Virus record (IMG/VR): IMGVR_UViG_3300031578_000112
Span: 1-43,412 of that record
Length of the DNA: 43,412 bases
Source: a virus
Reading direction: 5' to 3' (one strand)
The notes under the pieces are model-generated. The model did no database searches, had not been told where the DNA came from, and saw only the letters and a program-made list of their open reading frames with translations. This document shows positions 23,293 through 31,458 of this stretch, in pieces. The translations under genes and the position numbers were made by a program. The stretch's first letter is position 1; each line of letters begins with the position of its first letter.

Positions 23293-24744
23293 TTACAAAT
23301 CCAATATTTTAGCAGTGGAAACCCACGGACTTGTTGCTGATAAGGGGTTCACCTCATTGTTGATATTACGCCCCCATCCATAATATTCACCAGTGGAAGA
23401 AACGGCCCATGTTCGCTGATATCCGCAAGCGATAACCGAAATACCGGACAAAACAGGGCTTGAAACGTCTATCCAGGGATTCGTTGCCGATGCAGGATTT
23501 GATTCATTGTTACCATTACCCCCATACGAAAAAACGTCCTCACCTACCAAAACGGCTGAATGCAGATTGCCACAAGCAATATTGGAGGCACCTGAAAACA
23601 GGACTCTTGTTATGTCAGTACTTGCCACTCCATCAGTACTGTTATAATCAGTTTGTGGATTTCTACCAATTCCGACTACATCACCATTCGTTTTCAAAAA
23701 TAGCGCATGAGTTCCACCAACACCAACCTTAGACACTGACCCCACAATAATATTGGTTTGATCAACCCATGGGTTCACGCCGCCGGGCTTGATTTCGCCG
23801 TCAGAATTGCCACCCCACCCGATCACGTCGCCATTTGTTTTAATCACAAAAGTATTGTCACCACCCGCAAAGACAGCGATACAATCAGTCATTAAAACGG
23901 TCGCCGTATTCGTCCATGGGGTTGTTGCGCTCGCCGGGTTTACTTGCCTTGTGCTATTACGGCCCCACCCGATCACATCACCATTTGATTTTAATGCGAT
24001 GGAATGCGCACCACCGGCGGCAATGTCAATGCAATCGGTGGCCATTATTGTTGCAGAGTTTATCCATGGGTCTGTAGCACTAGCGGGATTGACGTGCTGA
24101 TAGCCATTCCAACCGAATCCATAAACGTTCCCGGAGGCGTCTAAAAGTAGGGTATGAGACTCACCCCTCGAAACTTTTATATATGGCCCTGTTAAAATAA
24201 TGGATTGAGATGTCCACGGATGCGTCCCGTCGTTCGGATTCGTTTCATTATCGGAATTGATCCCCCATGAAATATAGGCCCCGTCATCGTCAAGATATGA
24301 AAATCCCTGACAATAATCCGTCATTGAGGCAATGGCAGAAAAAGGTGTAGGCGTAGGCGGATCAGGTTCAGGCGGATAAATAATCTCCGACACATCCGTA
24401 TCTTTTGATACAATCTGCAACTTGATTTCCGCCTGATCGCCGGCGGGTTCAAAAATCCCCATCACCCGGGCGGTGAATTGCGCCGTATTCGTCCCGAAAA
24501 GGATATCCGCCCGGCTTTCCATCATGATCTCCAAATTCAACCGCTGCGCCGATGTCAAATTCTGAATAATGATCCGAGCTTCCCGGTCACCCTGCACGTA
24601 TCCGCCGTCATGAATAAAAGTTGTTGCATTGACTAATTGCACGGTCGAAGTCCTGGCGGAGCCCACGGCGAAAGTAAGAGCGTAATTCCGATGAAGGACA
24701 ACCGGATCAAACAGCCCAACGGTTTTCGGGATGAGCGTAATCAT
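23293..24744 (-). CDS. Distal-tail-like protein fused to a seven-blade RCC1-like propeller
   Basis: A 483-residue protein. The first 130 residues resemble a tail-tip/Dit-like domain (HRNYALTFAVGSARTSTVQL). A proline linker (YPPEPDPPTPTPF) follows. The rest has seven repeats with the RCC1 style: each begins G-x-x-x-x-W/F-G-x-N, for example GNVYGFGWNGYQHVN, GDVIGWGRNSTRQVN and GEYYGWGRNINNEVN, and continues to an HS or HT motif about 40 residues later. Seven blades fit a closed RCC1 propeller. It is likely to project from the tail and may bind a host surface molecule. AAGGA lies nine bases before the ATG, which overlaps the upstream stop. Confidence 0.75.
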   Translation of the reverse strand: MITLIPKTVGLFDPVVLHRNYALTFAVGSARTSTVQLVNATTFIHDGGYVQGDREARIIIQNLTSAQRLNLEIMMESRADILFGTNTAQFTARVMGIFEPAGDQAEIKLQIVSKDTDVSEIIYPPEPDPPTPTPFSAIASMTDYCQGFSYLDDDGAYISWGINSDNETNPNDGTHPWTSQSIILTGPYIKVSRGESHTLLLDASGNVYGFGWNGYQHVNPASATDPWINSATIMATDCIDIAAGGAHSIALKSNGDVIGWGRNSTRQVNPASATTPWTNTATVLMTDCIAVFAGGDNTFVIKTNGDVIGWGGNSDGEIKPGGVNPWVDQTNIIVGSVSKVGVGGTHALFLKTNGDVVGIGRNPQTDYNSTDGVASTDITRVLFSGASNIACGNLHSAVLVGEDVFSYGGNGNNESNPASATNPWIDVSSPVLSGISVIACGYQRTWAVSSTGEYYGWGRNINNEVNPLSATSPWVSTAKILDL

Positions 24745-24884
24745 TTTGACTTTTCCTTTTGGACATCCGGGAAGAAAATTGACCGGTTGCAATCTTCACA
24801 ATTCCAGAGCGTCCCCGATTTCGTTCTTTCGGCCTTAAGTTCTTTGTCGCACCGATCACAAACGACTTTTATTTCTTTTTTCAT
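24741..24884 (-). CDS. Small zinc-ribbon protein
   Basis: A 47-residue protein with CDRC and CEDC pairs about 20 residues apart, a classic zinc ribbon. The start at 24884 (MKKEIKVVCDRC) overlaps the upstream stop as ATGA. It sits between the lipoprotein and the propeller-bearing tail gene. It is well below usual gene size limits and easily missed. Function unknown. Confidence 0.55.
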   Translation of the reverse strand: MKKEIKVVCDRCDKELKAERTKSGTLWNCEDCNRSIFFPDVQKEKSK

Positions 24885-25279
24885 GCCGGATTGTACCCCA
24901 CAATATTCCGCATGATACGCCGGAACCATGCCTCGGTTTCATTCGGATCGCTTCCTGAGTTGATGTATTTCATGGCCAGGCCGTAATAATATGAAACATC
25001 CTCATATAGAAAACAATCATCCACGGCCGCCTGGGAATATATATAAATCCGGTCAGCTACTTCATAAGGCTCCGAATCAAGGAACCCGTTTCCGTCCTGC
25101 CTTGCTGACGTGCAGGCCATCAGGCGGATGTTTCTTTTTTCGCATGCCACCCCATCGGGAGCGACAACCGTTTCTTGATCCGTTGTATTTTTTGGGATTT
25201 CGTTTATCACGGTATCGTCATCTCCGCAACCAAACCCGAAAAGAACCGCAACCAGCAACACGATAAAAAACTTTTTCAT
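24881..25279 (-). CDS. Predicted lipoprotein in the tail operon
   Basis: A 132-residue protein starting MKKFFIVLLVAVLFGFGC, a clear lipoprotein signal peptide with the lipid-bearing cysteine at residue 18. The mature part is acidic, with four further cysteines and an aromatic stretch (YEDVSYYYGLAMKYI). AAAGGA lies six bases before the ATG. A lipoprotein among tail genes may act in superinfection exclusion, as with some lambdoid phages, or help lysis. It follows a tiny lipopeptide gene. Confidence 0.6.
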   Translation of the reverse strand: MKKFFIVLLVAVLFGFGCGDDDTVINEIPKNTTDQETVVAPDGVACEKRNIRLMACTSARQDGNGFLDSEPYEVADRIYIYSQAAVDDCFLYEDVSYYYGLAMKYINSGSDPNETEAWFRRIMRNIVGYNPA

Positions 25280-25379
25280 TTCAAATCCTTTCGTTCTTTT
25301 TTTTCGTTCCCGATCTGCGCCGGATACAGAGTCGAGAACCTGATAGAAACTTACCGGCCAGGCATGAAACTTGTTTAAA

Positions 25380-25448
25380 TCAGCAACCCCAACAACCATA
25401 GATTGACAAACAAGACAAAATCAGCATAATACCAAAAAAATACCTCAT
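25380..25448 (-). CDS. Tiny 22-residue lipoprotein-like peptide
   Basis: The peptide MRYFFGIMLILSCLSIYGC plus three residues has a signal-peptide form with a lipobox-like SIYGC. An AAAGGAGAG lies five bases before its ATG, one of the best ribosome binding sites nearby. It resembles entericidin-like or Rz1-like lipopeptides in size. The gene ends in the frame-extended leader of the larger lipoprotein. Confidence 0.45.
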   Translation of the reverse strand: MRYFFGIMLILSCLSIYGCWGC

Positions 25449-25526
25449 CGTTTCTCTCCTTTCTTTTATGTTATTGATAGAATCCACCAAATAAGTAGCA
25501 TAACAGATATCAAAACGTCCAAGCTT

Positions 25527-26078
25527 TTATTCCGCAATGTCATCATTCAACCCCTGATTTTTCACAATTATTTCCACCATGGAGGCTTTTTCAGTCTCCT
25601 TCTGTGTGAGTGTATATTTAAGCAGTTCGTGGAGTTCTGAACCTTCTTCCATTTCCGGGAAAATAAAAAGGACAACTGTCTGGTTTTTGCTGCAAGCGGT
25701 ATGTATCAATTTTTTCAAGCCATCGCTCCCGGCCTTGTTTATCCTTCGGATATTACAAAAGGAGAAAGAAATCGGAAGGCTTGAAGCCCTGGCCTTTTCG
25801 ACCTTCCCGGCCAGCCCGGAAAAAAAGAAATTGCAGTCGGCAGGGTTGATATTTTCCTTTGCGATGTATGAAACTTTCCGGTCGAAATAGGTCAATTCCC
25901 GCTCAACGAATTTGATATCAGACCACTGTTTCTGGCCTTGGAATACAGCAAGGATCTCCGGAAGAAATTGTTTGACTTCCGGGAAAAGTCGCACGATCAA
26001 AAAAAGACCCATCCCGGCAACTGGCCAGTTTTGCGGCAAAAGAAAAAAACCTCTTATTTCGTTCCATATCTCAATCAT
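25527..26078 (-). CDS. Membrane-anchored STAS-like protein
   Basis: A 183-residue protein. A hydrophobic helix near residues 18-36 (WPVAGMGLFLIVRLFPEV) is followed by a soluble domain with FSFCNIRRINKAGSDGLKKL and QTVVLFIFPEMEEGSELHELL. This matches a STAS-like strand-helix layout (anti-sigma-factor antagonist fold), though I cannot see a phosphorylatable serine in the usual place with certainty. It lies between tape measure and lipoprotein genes. The start overlaps the tape-measure stop as ATGA. Confidence 0.45.
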   Translation of the reverse strand: MIEIWNEIRGFFLLPQNWPVAGMGLFLIVRLFPEVKQFLPEILAVFQGQKQWSDIKFVERELTYFDRKVSYIAKENINPADCNFFFSGLAGKVEKARASSLPISFSFCNIRRINKAGSDGLKKLIHTACSKNQTVVLFIFPEMEEGSELHELLKYTLTQKETEKASMVEIIVKNQGLNDDIAE

Positions 26079-28825
26079 CCTGCCGCCTCGATTAAAAATT
26101 CCGCTGCATCTTCAGTCTCGCCCCAGAGCTGCAAATATGGGATAGCTTCCTTGACCGCTGCCGTCAGCATCGGCCCGAGCCGGTCATCAATCGTGATCCG
26201 GAGAGCGGCTTTTTCCCCGGTGATCAAATCCCTTTTTAGCTGATTCCGGAGTTTGATTTCTTCCAGCGTTTGTTCCAGAATCTTTTCCTGGATTGTCGCC
26301 TGCCGTTCCTGTACGGATAGGTTTTGTCTGACCTGCTGCCGCCAGAGAGAGAGCGCCTCCAAGTCTAATTTATCAGCAGAGAAAGAACCGAAAAGGCTTG
26401 TGTTCGCTTTTGTAGCCTCAATAGCAAGCGCTGTGGAGGATTTAACGGCCGTATCGAATGTTTGAAAAGCAATTTCTGATTGTTTTATATCGAGTTCATA
26501 TTTAAATTTTAAGGCTTCGCTTATGATTTTAGATTGCTCTTTTATTCGTGTTGTGACTTGCTCAGTTTCCGCCTTTATTTTTTCAGTTTCGATTTTAAGA
26601 ACAAATTCACGGTCTTTTGTAAGTTTGTCTATTTTCTCTTCGACTTCTCCGATACCTTCAAGCTCTGGTAGCAATTCAATTACATACGAACCGTCCTCAA
26701 GTTGTTTTATACTTTGGGCAACATCCCCAAGGGTTTCCTTGAATTTTGTTTTTACTAAATTGGTGGAATCATTTATTGAGTCAGGATCAATATCAAGCCT
26801 AAAGTCTTTTTGAGTCTGTGAAAATGCCTCCCCTATTTTCCGTTGTAATTCTGTGAGTGATCCAGCATCAACTTCAGCGCTTATTTTTACCGGTTCTTTT
26901 GCGTCATCCTTAATCCCCTTAATATTTTTCCGGTATTTTGCCAGCGCGTCCACTTTGTTTTTTAAATCTTCTTCGGACTCGCCAACTTTTAAATCATTTA
27001 AGTTTGTCCCGGTAATCGCTTCATCGATCAAACCAATCAATGATTGGGTCAAATCATCAACGCCGGGAATAAGTCGGATGAGCGTTCCAATAGCTGCACC
27101 TATGACTCCAGCTACAGCCACAAGCCCCGCCGCTGCCGTTGCCGCCGAACCTGCTACCGCTGTTATACTCGCAGCAACCCCGGAAAAACCAGACATAGCG
27201 AAACCCACGGCTTTAATTGATATCCCAATAACCGTCAAACCCCCGCCCAGAAGAACAACTTGCTGTGCAACCCCGCCAAGGTTCCCGATAAATTCTTTTG
27301 TTCCGGCATCCAGATCGTTGAAGCTGTCAACCGCCTCGCCGACAGCCGTAAAGAACGGCCCCCAGGCTTCAATGATCCCTTTTGTAATTGATATAAGGCT
27401 TGTCCCGGTGTCAACAATGCTTTGAATCGCCTGATTAAGACCCTTTGCCGTTGTCAAATCAGCAACCCCGAAAGCGTCCGACAGCGTATCCGAAAGACCT
27501 TCAAACGCTTTTATAAATCCTGTATAGTCGACGCCTTCCAGAGCTTCCGGCAAAAGTTCGGCAATCTTTTTTAGCGTGTTCCCTATCCGCTCCCCTGTTT
27601 CGTTCAGGATTTTAAAAATAGGGTCAAAGGTATCCCCTTTGACAGCGTTTGCGGCCGACCGGAAAAATTCCGCAAATCCATCAATCGGCCCGGATTGGAT
27701 TTCCGCACCGATTCGAATGAAAAAACCTTCGAAAGCTGAATTGAGCGAACGCAAAGCTCCGCCGAGTCCTGATTCCATTTCCTCAGCAAGTTTTTTTGCC
27801 GCCCCGCCGGATTCATCAAGATTCTTTTTTAGGCTATCAAAAGCGGGAAGTCCTTGATTTAAGAGTGCGAGAAGTTGAGGCCCTCCACGTTTGCCGAAGA
27901 TTTGAACCGCGGTTGCTGACCGATCAGCACTCGAAGGTATTTCATCCAGTTTTGTTTTCAGATCCCCGAAAAGATCGGTCAAAGGCTTTAATTTACCATC
28001 GGCCCCCTTTACTTCGACACCCAAAGACTTTAAAGCGTTTCTTGAGCTTGAAATATCAATGCCGAATTCCTCGGTTGACACTCCAAGCTTTTCCATCAAC
28101 TTCGACATGTTGGTTGTGGGTGCCACAAGGGAAAGCAGAATGTTCCTAAGAGCGGTCCCGCCCTTTTCCCCCTGAAAACCGGCATTCCCCAAAAGTCCAA
28201 CAGCCGCCGCAACTTCTTTAAAATCTATGTCTAAGGATTTCGCAACCGGGCCGACGAACTCGAAAGCAGAGCCCAATTGATCAAGATTGGTGTTTGTGCT
28301 TGTGAAAGTTTTGACAAGGATATCATTTGTTTTTGCAAGATCTTCGGCTGCGATCCCGTATCCGGTCATGATATTTGTAACAATATCAGAAGTTCGGCCA
28401 AGATCCAAAGCGGCAGCACTGGCAAGATTTAAAACGTCCGGCAAGGCTTTATATGACTTTTCGACATCAAACCCGGCTTGAGCCAAAAATTGCAGACCCT
28501 CTGCCGCTTCTTTCGCTGTGAACCGTGTACTTGTTCCAAGTTCTTGCGTTTGCTCTGAAAGTTTTTTATATTGTTCTTCGTTTGCGCCTGTGATGCCCTT
28601 AACTTTTAACATCACGTCTTCATAATCTGCAAACTTTTTCACGGCAAGAGCAAGCCCACCACCAACCATCGCAACAATAGCAGCATCGAGTTTTAAAATG
28701 GCGTTTGCCGCATCAGCAGCAGGGGAGGCAATACCATTAAGGCCCTTACTGATATCGCCAATGGCTTTTCCGGTATTGTTTACCGCACCGAAAATAATTT
28801 CATAAGTACTTTTACGCTTTGCCAT
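26075..28825 (-). CDS. Tail tape measure protein
   Basis: A 916-residue protein with the TP901-type tape-measure core: YEDVMLKVKGITGANEEQYK, LGTSTRFTAKEAAEGLQFLA, YGIAAEDLAKTNDILVK and GTALRNILLSL in the first 250 residues. Alanine- and glycine-rich hydrophobic stretches follow near 550-620, then coiled-coil-like helices to the end. It sets tail length and occupies the tail tube during assembly; the number of residues suggests a tail of roughly 130-140 nm by the usual 1.5 angstrom per residue rule. It follows the frameshifted chaperone gene, the normal order. Confidence 0.85.
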   Translation of the reverse strand: MAKRKSTYEIIFGAVNNTGKAIGDISKGLNGIASPAADAANAILKLDAAIVAMVGGGLALAVKKFADYEDVMLKVKGITGANEEQYKKLSEQTQELGTSTRFTAKEAAEGLQFLAQAGFDVEKSYKALPDVLNLASAAALDLGRTSDIVTNIMTGYGIAAEDLAKTNDILVKTFTSTNTNLDQLGSAFEFVGPVAKSLDIDFKEVAAAVGLLGNAGFQGEKGGTALRNILLSLVAPTTNMSKLMEKLGVSTEEFGIDISSSRNALKSLGVEVKGADGKLKPLTDLFGDLKTKLDEIPSSADRSATAVQIFGKRGGPQLLALLNQGLPAFDSLKKNLDESGGAAKKLAEEMESGLGGALRSLNSAFEGFFIRIGAEIQSGPIDGFAEFFRSAANAVKGDTFDPIFKILNETGERIGNTLKKIAELLPEALEGVDYTGFIKAFEGLSDTLSDAFGVADLTTAKGLNQAIQSIVDTGTSLISITKGIIEAWGPFFTAVGEAVDSFNDLDAGTKEFIGNLGGVAQQVVLLGGGLTVIGISIKAVGFAMSGFSGVAASITAVAGSAATAAAGLVAVAGVIGAAIGTLIRLIPGVDDLTQSLIGLIDEAITGTNLNDLKVGESEEDLKNKVDALAKYRKNIKGIKDDAKEPVKISAEVDAGSLTELQRKIGEAFSQTQKDFRLDIDPDSINDSTNLVKTKFKETLGDVAQSIKQLEDGSYVIELLPELEGIGEVEEKIDKLTKDREFVLKIETEKIKAETEQVTTRIKEQSKIISEALKFKYELDIKQSEIAFQTFDTAVKSSTALAIEATKANTSLFGSFSADKLDLEALSLWRQQVRQNLSVQERQATIQEKILEQTLEEIKLRNQLKRDLITGEKAALRITIDDRLGPMLTAAVKEAIPYLQLWGETEDAAEFLIEAAG

Positions 28826-28830
28826 ATCGC

Positions 28831-29010
28831 TTATTTTCTTTTCGGTTTCGGTTTATTCTTTTCATATAGGCTCCACAAATGTATTTCGACATCATTTGCG
28901 AAACCTTGAGGTATTACGTCCGGGCAATCTCGATATAACCGCCCTCCCCGGTGTACACAATATTCTAGCGCCCATTGAGTCCGGGGCTCCCCATATAGGC
29001 GCTGGGCTAT
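28831..29010 (-). CDS. Tail-assembly chaperone frameshift extension (gpT-like)
   Basis: A 59-residue frame (IAQRLYGEPRTQWALEY, DVEIHLWSLYEKNK) with no start codon of its own, in the -1 frame relative to the chaperone gene that stops at 29009-29007. The end of that gene is GCC GCA AAA TAG; a -1 slip of tRNA-Lys on the four A gives AAA then ATA GCC CAG. This matches the lambda G/GT pattern, in which a minor fused product carries a second domain that meets the tape measure. The extension ends just before the tape measure start. Confidence 0.65.
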   Translation of the reverse strand: MAQRLYGEPRTQWALEYCVHRGGRLYRDCPDVIPQGFANDVEIHLWSLYEKNKPKPKRK

Positions 29011-29525
29011 TTTGCGGCCTGCTGTCCCATTCCGGTAAGCTCGTTTATCTTATCGATTGCCGATTCGAAAACAGTTGGAAAAACCCGGCAAAGAAAGACG
29101 GCAAATTCCAGGCGTTCGCCCTGGGGGATATCCGGGGACTCAAGCCCGAAAATGAGCATGTAGTATTTTTTTGCCAGGTGCATGGGGATTTCGCCCTTGG
29201 CATCTACCGGAAAGAATTCCTTTAGACCTTCGGCCAACTTATCCACGACTCCCGACATCATCTTCATTGATAGTTCCAACACGTCCGGAATCGCATTCGA
29301 TTGAACCATGGCAATCTCGACCCCGGTCAAACCCCGGACCGTGATCCCTGCCACCCTTGCCGCTTCCTTTTTTATCCCAGCTTTCTTTTCCGGATCTGCC
29401 TTTGAATCGGCCAGGATTTTCAAATCATCAGCCGACATGAAAAGTTCGGCAAGTTCCGGCACCGGAATAAATCCGGTCCGCGGAACATACGTTGTGGCCA
29501 TGAATTTTTTATAATCCATTTCCAT
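29007..29525 (-). CDS. Tail assembly chaperone (gpG-like)
   Basis: A 172-residue helical protein placed between tail tube and tape measure genes. It has the position and the -1 frameshift-ready end of tail assembly chaperones. The stretch DIPQGERLEFAVFLCRVFP is near the end. The ATG at 29525 has AAAGGG 12 bases upstream and follows the tube gene stop. It would coat the tape measure before tube polymerisation. Function comes from gene order and the frameshift, not from a strong motif. Confidence 0.65.
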   Translation of the reverse strand: MEMDYKKFMATTYVPRTGFIPVPELAELFMSADDLKILADSKADPEKKAGIKKEAARVAGITVRGLTGVEIAMVQSNAIPDVLELSMKMMSGVVDKLAEGLKEFFPVDAKGEIPMHLAKKYYMLIFGLESPDIPQGERLEFAVFLCRVFPTVFESAIDKINELTGMGQQAAK

Positions 29526-29526
29526 A

Positions 29527-30561
29527 TCAAGCAAACACCCTTTCTGCGCCATTCTTCGGTGACAAAGTTACGGAAATTTGCTGTGTCCCTTCTTCCGGAT
29601 TCGTGCTGCTACCGGTCGCCGCCGCCTGGACAAGGATATATTCGGCGGTTTTCAACACGTTGGGAAAAAATTTCCACCAGAGATACATTTTATCCGTCTT
29701 TGTGGAAATGGATTGCCATTCCGAATCCGTGACCGAGTTGTCGATGATCCAATCAAAAGAGCCGCCGGAAATTGAACTCGCATCCGAGGAAACCGGGCCA
29801 TCATAAGAAGGCGTCGAAGAACTCGTGATACTTGTTGCCGGTTCAGAAAAGTTGTCGGCTCTCCGCCAGCTTGCGAACTCCGGAGTAAAGGCGTTTGTGA
29901 TCCAGACTTTTTTTGCCGTGTTTCCAGTATGTATGAGCGGCAAGGCAGCGGTAAACGTAACGCCTGCTTTCCCTATCACGCCGGAAGTCACTCGGGAAAA
30001 TGCGATGTCAAACGTCGGATAATACGACATTTCCATGGAATTTCCCTGCACGTTTTTTAACTCTGTTGCGGTGAACGGTGCCGGAGTAACGCTATCAAGA
30101 TGGACTTGGCCCATCTCGACCTCATCAACCGGAACAAGTGGGGCCTGCCCGGCTCCGCTCCTTGCCGATGTATCGATCGCTGTAGCGTGGGCAGTGCCTT
30201 CGGTGATTGTTACCGTACCGGTTGCGGCAACGGTAACGGACGCAATCATAAAAGCGTTGGTTACTTCCCGAGTAACTGATGCAGTACCCGCTGAAATATC
30301 GATTTCATCCCCTTCGATATTTGCCTTGCAAGCGGGCCAAGAGACAACATCGTTGGTGGAATTGACGATAAAATTGATGGGCGTAATCATGCCATTCGGC
30401 AAGGCCACCGGCAGCCGTGTAATTGACTGGCTCGCCTTTTCATACCCAGAAAACAAGGTCGCCGTTGCATGATTGAAAATTGTATGGTCCCCGGAATCAG
30501 TAAGCGCAGCGGCAGCGAGTGCCACTTGTGCCGCTTCCCTGGAAATTCCTTTTTTAGCCAT
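29527..30561 (-). CDS. Major tail tube protein
   Basis: A 344-residue beta-rich protein rich in T, S and A. It lies between the gpZ-like gene and the tail assembly chaperone, which is where the tube gene is placed. Segments such as SVTREVTNAFMIASVTVAATGT and KVWITNAFTPEFASWRRADN are strand-rich. It is somewhat longer than lambda gpV, so it may carry an extra surface domain. The identification is mostly positional. Confidence 0.6.
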   Translation of the reverse strand: MAKKGISREAAQVALAAAALTDSGDHTIFNHATATLFSGYEKASQSITRLPVALPNGMITPINFIVNSTNDVVSWPACKANIEGDEIDISAGTASVTREVTNAFMIASVTVAATGTVTITEGTAHATAIDTSARSGAGQAPLVPVDEVEMGQVHLDSVTPAPFTATELKNVQGNSMEMSYYPTFDIAFSRVTSGVIGKAGVTFTAALPLIHTGNTAKKVWITNAFTPEFASWRRADNFSEPATSITSSSTPSYDGPVSSDASSISGGSFDWIIDNSVTDSEWQSISTKTDKMYLWWKFFPNVLKTAEYILVQAAATGSSTNPEEGTQQISVTLSPKNGAERVFA

Positions 30562-30566
30562 GATAT

Positions 30567-31118
30567 TTATCCTTTCGATATTAGATTATCGAGTTGTTTA
30601 GCGACATTATCCGCAAGTTTTTTCAATGCTACCGGCCCGAGTTTCGGCTCAATCTTGCTCGTCATCGATGGGATACTCGGCCCCTTTAAAGCTTTCAGCG
30701 GGTATCTATCCGCTGTTTTTCTTTGAAAAACCTGATTTGTTTTCTGCCCCCGTTTCGCCCGAATAAAAGAGTGTTTGATGATTTTCCTTTTTCCTTTTAT
30801 CACGGCAACGGAGGCCCCTTTTTTTGACTTTTTCGTCCATCTTGTCCCGACAAAAGAAGTCAATGAAATCGGATCGCCCCCGGCTGTTACCTCAGACCCA
30901 AGGCTTGATTTTTTCGCTTTTTTCGTGACAGCTATTCCCTTGTTTAGTCTCGGCTTTTTTATCGAATACCGGCTCAGAATAAGACCCGGAAGCTCTGTTT
31001 TTTTCGTTTCCGTTGCTGCCGTGTTCAGAGCTTTTGATAACGCAACAGGGGAATCATTTTTCAATTTCTTGAAATCCCGCTGTAAGCGCTTATCGTCGAT
31101 TTCGATAGTAAAAGACAT
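30567..31118 (-). CDS. Minor tail protein Z-like (gpZ)
   Basis: A 183-residue basic protein. Features include an N-terminal FTIEIDDKRLQRDFKKL, then ALSKALNTAATETKKTELPG, a basic middle, and a FVGTRWTKKSKKG segment. This matches the prophage minor tail protein Z family, involved in joining tail to head or tail completion. It follows the head-tail adaptor gene and precedes the tube gene, as in lambda-like order. Confidence 0.7.
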   Translation of the reverse strand: MSFTIEIDDKRLQRDFKKLKNDSPVALSKALNTAATETKKTELPGLILSRYSIKKPRLNKGIAVTKKAKKSSLGSEVTAGGDPISLTSFVGTRWTKKSKKGASVAVIKGKRKIIKHSFIRAKRGQKTNQVFQRKTADRYPLKALKGPSIPSMTSKIEPKLGPVALKKLADNVAKQLDNLISKG

Positions 31119-31119
31119 G

Positions 31120-31443
31120 TTACCTTTTCTTGACTGAAAAAGTTATCTGGTTCTCGTCGATATTTAAAACCGTTACAATATCATACCGGTCAACGGAATT
31201 ATGCAAAAAATAACCGGTTCGATTCGATCCGATATCTGATAAAAAAACTTGAATCGTATCAATATACCCTGTTGTCGTTGTGTCGTAAGCACCAACAACC
31301 TGTTCCGCCTCCGTCCCCAAAAATCCCTTGATCCCTTCGACGGCGGACGCTGCACCAGTCGGATAAAATGTCAGCGTCACGCCGAAGAGGTCCTGGAGGG
31401 AGACGGTGTTTTTCTTAAAAAGTGTGTCGATTGCTCGTGTCAA
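31120..31443 (-). CDS. Head-tail adaptor protein
   Basis: A 107-residue protein in the position of a head-tail joining component, right before the gpZ-like gene. The sequence (TLFKKNTVSLQDLFGVTLTF, DRYDIVTVLNIDENQITFSV) is strand-rich, fitting small connector proteins. The identification is mainly positional. Confidence 0.5.
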   Translation of the reverse strand: MTRAIDTLFKKNTVSLQDLFGVTLTFYPTGAASAVEGIKGFLGTEAEQVVGAYDTTTTGYIDTIQVFLSDIGSNRTGYFLHNSVDRYDIVTVLNIDENQITFSVKKR

Positions 31444-31458
31444 TTTCTTGCCTTATCT

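Noticed and set aside
26853-27425. Long plus-strand frame opposite the tape measure gene
   Set aside because: Serine-, proline- and alanine-rich shadow of the alanine-rich tape measure; no start signal.
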